Assembly (NCBI GenBank): GCA_021827445.1 | Contig: JAKAVW010000054.1 | Coordinates: 1 to 8,128 of the forward strand | Source: Pseudomonadota bacterium | Lineage (GTDB): Bacteria > Pseudomonadota > Gammaproteobacteria > Acidithiobacillales > Acidithiobacillaceae | Length of the DNA: 8,128 nt | Reading direction: 5' to 3' | Part shown: positions 1-5,500 of the stretch, piece by piece | Layout of the letters: the number at the start of each line of letters is the position of its first letter | Numbering within the stretch: position 1 is the first letter of the stretch | Notes under the pieces: model-generated | Told to the model about the DNA's origin: nothing | The model's input: the letters and a program-made list of their open reading frames with translations, nothing else | Database searches by the model: none | Position numbers and translations under genes: made by a program

Positions 1-657
1 TTGCACGGGGATGGGCGTGTTCAGTCCCTGCAGGGTCAGCAGCAGATTGCTTTGTGCGTGAGGCAGAAGATCCGAAACGACGATGGTCGGTTCCAGCGCG
101 TTCTTGTCGATACCCTGCGCGGTGAACCGCGTGCCGCTGCCGATGACGGCGGTAACGATGGGCCAGGGCTGACCGGCTCCGTCCACCACGGTCAGGGAGC
201 AGGCGTAACCGGCGGCCATGTGGATGGTCGGAGTTTCCCCGGAGTTCGGGTCGACGGTGATGACCTGCGTAATGCCGTTCTTTGGGATGATCGGCTTATT
301 GCCGCCTTCCTGGGTTCTTCGTACTTTCCCTCGGAACTGGTGAATCTGCTGGCCGGACAGCGGCAACAAAGCCTTCTCGATGCTCTTGAAAGGCGGCAAT
401 CCAGGAATCGGCGATTCTGCGGGTCCTACGGACGACGAAGGTCCTGCGGACGGCGACCCTGCGGCGGGTGCCCCTGCGGGCTGAGATCCTGGCGTAGTAA
501 CGGGAGACACGCCGTTGAGCCGGTCCTGCAGTTGCTGTGCGGCCAATTGCTGCGCGGCGGTCAGGGTGGTGGTGGCCGGTGCCCCCGTGTTGATGATCTG
601 CGTGGTAGCAACGGGCGGTTGCGCCCCCGCAGGGGGTTGAGTAATGACGATGCCCAT
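1..657 (-). CDS. dotH: DotH/IcmK/TraN-family type IVB secretion protein, C-terminus cut by window edge
   Basis: This is the N-terminal 219 residues of a DotH/IcmK-family protein, an outer-membrane-associated core component of type IVB secretion and IncI-type conjugation systems. Residues 1-95 are low-complexity and rich in Pro, Ala, Gly and Gln, with an Ala/Gln helix around 33-47 and hexapeptide-like repeats SPSAGP and SSSVGP around 66-78. The family domain starts near residue 95. Its recognisable pieces are GETPTIHMAAGYACSLTVVD (140-159), then GQPWPI (162-167) and NLLLTLQGLNTPIPV (204-218), the pattern seen in IcmK/TraN. The start is fixed by AAGGAG seven bases upstream of ATG 657; an in-frame TAA lies a few codons further upstream. 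The predicted N-terminus has no hydrophobic signal peptide, which is odd for this family. It follows dotI with four bases between stop and start, so the two are probably co-translated. Family call is confident; the rest of the gene is outside the window. Confidence 0.88.
   Translation of the reverse strand, partial: MGIVITQPPAGAQPPVATTQIINTGAPATTTLTAAQQLAAQQLQDRLNGVSPVTTPGSQPAGAPAAGSPSAGPSSSVGPAESPIPGLPPFKSIEKALLPLSGQQIHQFRGKVRRTQEGGNKPIIPKNGITQVITVDPNSGETPTIHMAAGYACSLTVVDGAGQPWPIVTAVIGSGTRFTAQGIDKNALEPTIVVSDLLPHAQSNLLLTLQGLNTPIPVQ
422..457 (-). repeat. 18-base tandem repeat in the DotH linker
   Basis: Two adjacent 18-base units (440-457 and 422-439) match at 15 of 18 positions and encode the hexapeptides SPSAGP and SSSVGP. 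Flanking codons (PAGAPAAG, from about 475 down) look like more decayed units. The unit length of 18 bases keeps the reading frame, and the encoded Pro/Ala/Gly composition resembles repeats in the other two large genes of this window. Confidence 0.6.
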
Positions 658-661
658 GGTT

Positions 662-1384
662 TTACTCCTTTATCAGAGCGATGGATGAAATGGCGATGGC
701 GCGGGGGTTCTTCCAGTTGGCCACTCTCTGCACGATCACGGTGGCCAGATACTTTTTGTCGGAAAGTCCGTTGGAGCTTTCGAGGCGGAAATGGATGGGG
801 ATCTGCACCTGCCATGCATAGATGCCCTGTGGATTGAGTCCCTTGAGGCGAATGACGGCGGTCCCGCTCTGTACGGCGGAGATCATGAGCTTGCGGGTCA
901 TCATGTCGGCATACAGCCCGTTTTTCTTGAACTGCGCGAGGAACGTGGAAAAACCGGCGCTGGTGAAATCCTTTTGGGCGGATTCCATGCGGCGGCGATA
1001 GTTCAGCGCGTCAAAGCTGAAGATGCCGGTCACGGCCTGTTCGGTCCATGAGATCACGGCGGACTCGGTATCGAAGGGCTTGTTGTAGGACACCATCGGC
1101 ATCAATCCGCCGTTGGGTTCGGTGGCGAAGTAGTGATTGATGATTTCCGTGCGGGGAAACGCAAAGTAAAGCACGGCGAACAGCACGGCGAACGCGCCCA
1201 GGATCAGTTCGCGGCCATAGGCCATGCGCAAGGCCTTGCCCGCGTGATAGGTACCGATGAACTCGGCTTCGAGATCGTTGAAGGATGGCTGTTTGGGTGG
1301 CAGACGATCCGGTGCCGGTTCCGGCGATACCGCCGGTTTCGCAGCTTTCGTCTGTGATTTCGATTTTCTACTGAACAAAGGCAT
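662..1384 (-). CDS. dotI: DotI/IcmL/TraM-family type IVB secretion inner-membrane protein
   Basis: A 240-residue protein of the DotI/IcmL family (TraM of IncI plasmids), an inner-membrane part of the type IVB secretion core with a large periplasmic domain. Residues 1-58 are cytoplasmic and Lys/Pro-rich. One transmembrane segment lies at about 60-77 (LILGAFAVLFAVLYFAF). Family hallmarks follow: YFATEPNG (85-92), WTEQAVTGIFSFDALNYR (113-130), FTSAGFSTFL (140-149), the KKNGL and KLMISAV pieces (153-171), YAWQVQIPI (189-197), and a C-terminal VQRVANWKNPRAIAI (218-232). Length is close to known members. ATG 1384 is chosen over an upstream in-frame ATG at 1480 because AGGAG lies seven bases before it and because the family N-terminus then begins normally. 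The first 17 bases overlap the end of the Dsb-like gene, implying coupled translation. Membership is certain as far as can be judged by eye. Confidence 0.93.
   Translation of the reverse strand: MPLFSRKSKSQTKAAKPAVSPEPAPDRLPPKQPSFNDLEAEFIGTYHAGKALRMAYGRELILGAFAVLFAVLYFAFPRTEIINHYFATEPNGGLMPMVSYNKPFDTESAVISWTEQAVTGIFSFDALNYRRRMESAQKDFTSAGFSTFLAQFKKNGLYADMMTRKLMISAVQSGTAVIRLKGLNPQGIYAWQVQIPIHFRLESSNGLSDKKYLATVIVQRVANWKNPRAIAISSIALIKE
665..670 (-). promoter_or_regulatory. Ribosome binding site of dotH, adjoining the dotI stop
   Basis: AAGGAG on the minus strand lies seven bases before ATG 657. It directly precedes the TAA stop of dotI (664-662), so ribosomes ending dotI can restart on dotH. This fixes the dotH start and suggests translational coupling. 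Confidence 0.85.
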
Positions 1385-2450
1385 GAGCCAGCTCCTGATC
1401 ATGATTTGCGCCCATCCAGACCTGACCGGTCCGGACATCGACGAAAGTGGGAGTGAAGGGGTGGTGATTGTCCACGGCATACAAAATGGCGGTATTCACG
1501 GCGACGGCCTTTTGCTCCGCCTTATTTTTGGGCAGTGTGGTCGGAATTCCGCCGCTTTCGGTTTTCGCGTGGAATCCGTTATCGTTTTGCAACCAGAGTT
1601 GCAGCGGGTTTTTCGCGCTCATGATCTCGATGGCGCGGGGAACGCTGGACGGTTTCAGGGCCGCTACGGGTATGATGCGGAAGCTGATTTTCCCGGCGTT
1701 CACGGCGGCTTTTTCCGACACGAACCAGCGATGGCAATACAGGCAGTTGGGGTCGACCAGGGCGTCGATGGGGGTGTGGTCATCGTGTCCCCACACGAAA
1801 CCGTGGGCGAATGCGGCATAGCGCAAAACGGTTTTTTCTGTGGTAATGGGCATTGTCCCCACGGTATTAGGTGCCTGCGCTGCGGAACCTGTGGTCTTGG
1901 TTGGCACGCCGGGCACCGGAACAGGGATGCTCCCGGCAGGGGGTTGCACCCCGGCAGGGCTGCTCCCGGCAGGGGATGTTCCCGGTGAGGCTGCGCCTGA
2001 CAAGTCTGCTCCCGGCAGGGCTGCTCCCGAATGGGAGTCGCTCCGTTGCGGGTATTCGTGTGGCTTGGCACTCCGCAGGGGGTTGGCACCCCGCAGGGGG
2101 GTCGGCCATGCCACGACCCACGGCGTTCCGTGGTCGGTGTAGACATGACCGCCGACGACGATGCCCCGGATTTTCCCATCGTGGGCGAAAAAGAATACGG
2201 TATGCAGGGAGTGGTTGGGATAGCGGACCTGGGCGGCGGGGATGCCGTCCACGTCCATGCTTTGCCTGAATTCGACCTTGCCGTGTCCGGCCTGCCGGAT
2301 AACCGCCGTCATCTGCCGGTTGCTCACCAAGGAAGGGGAGTGACTCTCCCACATCCAAAAAACCAGAACGAGCAGAAAGATCAACGCGATCACCCCTGCG
2401 ATGGGTTTCCATAGCAACGATCCGGCCATCCTGATTTTCGCTGAATCCAT
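1368..2450 (-). CDS. Membrane-anchored DsbC/DsbG-like thiol-disulfide protein with a repeat-rich linker
   Basis: A 360-residue protein likely to act in the periplasm as a disulfide isomerase or oxidoreductase. Residues 16-34 form a strong hydrophobic segment after a Lys/Arg-containing N-terminus, with no clear cleavage site, so it is probably a membrane anchor. Residues 37-110 resemble the DsbC/DsbG dimerisation domain (FFFAHDGKIRGIVVGGHVY, 86-104). Residues 118-205 are a linker of Pro/Ala/Gly repeats. The thioredoxin-like domain holds the active site C236-L-Y-C239 (DPNCLYCHRWF) and a likely cis-proline loop TPT at 333-335, followed by VRTGQVWMG as in DsbC/G. The start has AGAAGG eight bases upstream; Met8 is a less likely alternative. 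The gene overlaps dotI by 17 bases. In IncI plasmids the gene before traM is traL, and I see no likeness to it that I can vouch for. The long repetitive linker between the two Dsb domains is unusual. Fold call is firm; isomerase versus oxidase is open. Confidence 0.82.
   Translation of the reverse strand: MDSAKIRMAGSLLWKPIAGVIALIFLLVLVFWMWESHSPSLVSNRQMTAVIRQAGHGKVEFRQSMDVDGIPAAQVRYPNHSLHTVFFFAHDGKIRGIVVGGHVYTDHGTPWVVAWPTPLRGANPLRSAKPHEYPQRSDSHSGAALPGADLSGAASPGTSPAGSSPAGVQPPAGSIPVPVPGVPTKTTGSAAQAPNTVGTMPITTEKTVLRYAAFAHGFVWGHDDHTPIDALVDPNCLYCHRWFVSEKAAVNAGKISFRIIPVAALKPSSVPRAIEIMSAKNPLQLWLQNDNGFHAKTESGGIPTTLPKNKAEQKAVAVNTAILYAVDNHHPFTPTFVDVRTGQVWMGANHDQELAHAFVQ
1392..1396 (-). promoter_or_regulatory. 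Ribosome binding site of dotI inside the Dsb-like gene
   Basis: AGGAG on the minus strand, seven bases before ATG 1384 and inside the last codons of the upstream gene. It decides the dotI start in favour of the 240-residue form. Confidence 0.8.
1924..2037 (-). repeat. GC-rich palindromic repeat array coding the Dsb linker
   Basis: About seven units, roughly 15 to 18 bases each, built on CCCTGCCGGG followed by AGCA or GTGC, read on the minus strand. Clear units lie near 1929-1944, 1948-1961, 1962-1977 and 2008-2022; those between 1978 and 2007 are decayed. The array encodes a five-residue-periodic stretch (SGAAL, PGADL, SGAAS, PGTSP, AGSSP), residues about 141-175. The unit at 2024-2037 is a perfect 5-bp hairpin (CTCCC-GAAT-GGGAG). 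The core arms CCC/GGG make most units individually palindromic. Confidence 0.75.
2065..2100 (-). repeat. 18-base tandem repeat encoding LRGANP and LRSAKP
   Basis: Two adjacent 18-base units, 2083-2100 and 2065-2082, differ at one base. They encode LRGANP-LRSAKP (residues about 119-130 of the Dsb-like protein). On the minus strand the unit starts CCCCCTGCGG, the same core as the array in the upstream gap. Confidence 0.8.
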
Positions 2451-2458
2451 ATCCTTAT

Positions 2459-2464
2459 CCTTCT
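2459..2464 (-). promoter_or_regulatory. Ribosome binding site of the Dsb-like gene
   Basis: AGAAGG on the minus strand ends eight bases before ATG 2450. A second purine run, AAGGAT, directly abuts the ATG and is too close to serve. Confidence 0.65.
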
Positions 2465-2490
2465 TCCGCCAAAAAAACTGTCACTGACCA

Positions 2491-2503
2491 TGGTGCCGCA
2501 AAC
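2491..2503 (-). repeat. TTTGCGGCACCA repeat, copy upstream of the Dsb-like gene
   Basis: On the minus strand this reads GTTTGCGGCACCA and is preceded by GAAAAAG. The copy at 7814-7833 has the same core and a similar A-rich run before it. It lies about 40 bases upstream of the Dsb-like start codon, in non-coding sequence. Confidence 0.6.
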
Positions 2504-2509
2504 CTTTTT

Positions 2510-2579
2510 CCCCCTGCCGGGAGCATCCCCTGCGGGGTACATCCCCTGCCGGGGTGCGAACCCCCTGCCGCCTGCAAGG
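2510..2579. repeat. Palindromic GC-rich repeat array in the gap upstream of the Dsb-like gene
   Basis: Four consecutive units on the plus strand at 2511-2526, 2527-2542, 2543-2560 and about 2561-2578. The first three each hold CCCC-TGC(C)-GGG(G), so each can form a small hairpin. Unit lengths are 16, 16, 18 and about 18. Bases 2510-2529 are an exact reverse complement of 1924-1943. Bases 2544-2570 match the reverse complement of 1934-1959 with a single one-base indel. The array thus carries the same sequence family as the Dsb linker but in the opposite orientation. It fills most of the 130-base gap between the primase-helicase stop and the Dsb-like start. Confidence 0.85.
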
Positions 2580-2580
2580 C

Positions 2581-5500
2581 TTAGCCGCTACCCCTGTTTT
2601 CGGCCTGGACGCTCCGGAACAGGCTGGACGTGATATGCAGGGGCTTGCGCAGATCGAGACGAGGGATGCCGGGATGCGCGCGCCAGTTCTCCAGCAAGGC
2701 TTGCAGGAGCGGGTCTTCGGCCAACTGGTGGGCCAGATCGTTTTCGGCGGCGTCCAGGGCGGGCAGGACCGAGAGGCATTCGGGGTGCTGCAGGGTGAGG
2801 TAGCTGTCCACGTAATGGGTGAGGATCGCCAGGGTCTCGATGACCGGGTGTTCCGGGACGTTGAACCAGCGCACCCATTCCTTGCGGTAGTCCAGGCCGA
2901 TGCGGTGAACGAAGTTCGGGATGGCGTCTCCGCCGCCCTCACGCCGCCACTGCCCCTCGCGCTGCATGAGACGCTTGATAAAATCGTCGGGCACGAAGGC
3001 CGGGAACACCCGTGAAGGTTCCGGATCGCCTATCAGTCCGCCCGGCGCGTCGATGACCCCGCTGAAGGCTTTTACCCGGGTGCCCTGGATTTGCAGGGTG
3101 AGCACGTCGCTATTGCGCAGCGTCTTCTGGGCGGGTGGGGTTGCAGGGCTGCCGCCGGCCGGGATATCGTCAGCAGGACAAATGCCGTCTGCAGAACACT
3201 CGCCGTGCGCAGCACCGGGGCAGTGTTGGGGGGGTACACTATTATTATACACCCCGCCAACACCTGAATGTCCCGTATTGACAAGGAGTTGCGCGGGGGT
3301 GTCTGGCCGGAACCGGATGTAGGTCCAGGGTTCGAGGGTATCGGTGGCGCGCTCCTCAACCTCGATGTCGGGGAATGCCTGTTGCAGCCGGTCATAGACG
3401 GCCTGCATGTCGAGCAGTCCGGGAGTCTGGATAGCATGAGGTTCCAGAATGCGATACAGCTCGCGGGCGCTGAACTGGATTTCGCCGCCGCCGGCCTCCT
3501 GGCGTTGCCGGATCAGGTGGCCCAACAGTTGGATCACCCGGTCGTCCGTGGGCTGCTCCGGGGCGGAAATGGGAGGATCGGCGCGGACGATGATCTCGGT
3601 GGCCCTGCCGGGGCGGATTTTGTAGTCCAGCACGTCGGGCCGGGATTGCTTGAGCAGTTCCAGAGCCTCGCGCAGATTTTCCGATTGGAACCCCGACAAG
3701 CCGTGCGCCTTGGCGGTTTTTCGCAGATCGCGGATGCTCATGCGGATGGTACGTGTTTTCATCATTTCTCCCTGAACAGGTGATTCATGCGGGACCGGCA
3801 TATTGATCTGGTAGCTGCTCATTACATTGGCCAACCGCTCCACCGCCTGTTTGTGGAGAGCCTCGGGCGACTGGAATTCGGCGGGAATGATGTCGTCGAT
3901 ATAGGTGCCGAACAGCCCGTCGATGGGCGGAATCTCGGAATAAACATCGCAAAACTTTTTGCGTGTTTCGCCCAGGGGGTTGTTGACGCCGCGCAGACGG
4001 CCATCGGCCTGGGTGATGATCTGCGTCACGCGCCAGCGCACGTAGCGGTCAAAATCTGCGTTACTGAACACCCGCGCCAATGCCTCCAGACCCAGATGCG
4101 AAAACGCCACATAGTCTTTGCGGCTGCTTTCCCAATGGTTGCCGAACTCATCGAGGTCGGCCCATTGATCGCGTTCGAAGATGCGGCGCGTAGCGAGATA
4201 TTCCTGGGCCAGCACCTGGATAGGCGGCAGATCCAGCGACCAGATCACCAGCCCGTCGCAGGTGGCCCACTCGTTATGCCCGATATGGTGTTTGCCGATC
4301 CATCCGATGAGGTTTTCGTAACCGGGCCGGTATTGTTTGGCCCAGGACTGTAGGGCGGGAGCCATTTTTTTGGTGACCAGCATGGCGGCTTTCAGGCCCT
4401 GCTCCCAATAGGTGAGCAGGATGCGCTGCGCGTTTTGGAGCGAGGTGGCGGGATTCAGAATTTGGGCGGTCTTGGTGTGATTCAACGGACGCCAGACCAG
4501 ATGTACATTGTCCTCGGCGAAGTTTTCATTTACCTGTTTGCTCATCTCGGTCAGCACCATGTCCGGGGTGGCCGTATAGATGTCGATGCGTTTTTTGGAT
4601 GCGCCGGCATGGCTGAGGATCAGTTCCTCGCCGAATGCCGTCGGGAAATGCAGCACGATTTTGCGGTCGGCGATGCTCCCATCCGCGCCCTCGACGAAAA
4701 AAATGCTGCCGTGTTCCAGCGCCTGAGCCAGGTGCTTGGCAAAGACGGTTGGGACGATTTTTTTGCGCGAATCGGCAGAAGGAAAATACGGCTGCTCGAA
4801 CATCGCTTCGTGCTGAATTTTCTGCGCCCGGATGGATTTCAGAAAGGGCTGCACGATTTTCCTTTGCACCTTTTTGGTGCTGATCCATGCGGTCAGACTT
4901 TCCGCGCTCATCGGTTTTTCGTCGGCCATGACGTCCAGAAAATGCCGGTAGAGAAAGCGGTAGGTCAGCATCACCTTTTCGGTGGATGCGATGGACTGCT
5001 GCAGGGTTTTGCGCAATTTCTGGTTTTCGGCGGTATCGGGCGTTTGCGCCAGCTGAAACCGCATGCTGTTGATACAGTAGTCGGTAGCGGCCCGAGCCTC
5101 CTGAAAAACCTTCCAGCCGATTTCTTGTGTGTCCATGAGGGTAGGCATCTCGTCCTGGCGGATTTCTGTGGACTGCGAGAACAGCCGCTTATCGTACTGG
5201 AGGAGTGCGGTGGTGGTGCAGACGGCTTTTTCCTGATACGAGAGAAGCCGGTTGAGTTGCGATGCGCAGGGCAGAAATTGGCTCAGGATGGCCTTGGCGA
5301 CGGCGATATTTTGGCCGAATGCCGGATACGGTCCCAGATTTTTGACCGGCGCATCCAGTTCTTCCAGGATGGTTTCGGCTTCATCGGGTTTCTGCAGGGC
5401 GCGGATCATGGTTTGAGCGACGATGCCGTGTGGGCAACGGGCACATTCCTTGCCGCAGCCGTGATGCTGATGAGTCAGGATGTCGGGGTGCATGTCGCCG

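Noticed and set aside
1..837. Plus-strand open frame of 278 codons at the window start
   Set aside because: Antisense to DotH and DotI, which have family motifs and ribosome binding sites. Its Arg/Gly-rich translation is typical of a shadow.
1385..1480. Longer dotI starting at ATG 1480
   Set aside because: The extra 32 residues lie inside the Dsb-like gene and do not resemble the family; ATG 1384 has a good ribosome binding site.
1924..2037. Pentapeptide-repeat (A[D/N]LXX) protein
   Set aside because: Only one or two units resemble that pattern, and Pro/Gly dominate. It is a linker inside a Dsb-like protein.
2470..2505. Rho-independent terminator before the Dsb-like gene
   Set aside because: There is a T-run on the minus strand (2471-2477), but the bases just before it form only a very short palindrome (GTCAGTGAC), not a GC-rich stem. 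The operon structure also argues against a stop here.
1924..2579. CRISPR array
   Set aside because: Units are short, near-contiguous, self-palindromic and variable, with no unique spacers of regular length and no cas genes.
2481..2942. Minus-strand frame of 153 codons that runs through the repeat array
   Set aside because: It overlaps the end of the primase-helicase in another frame, with no ribosome binding site and Arg/Pro/Ser-rich composition.
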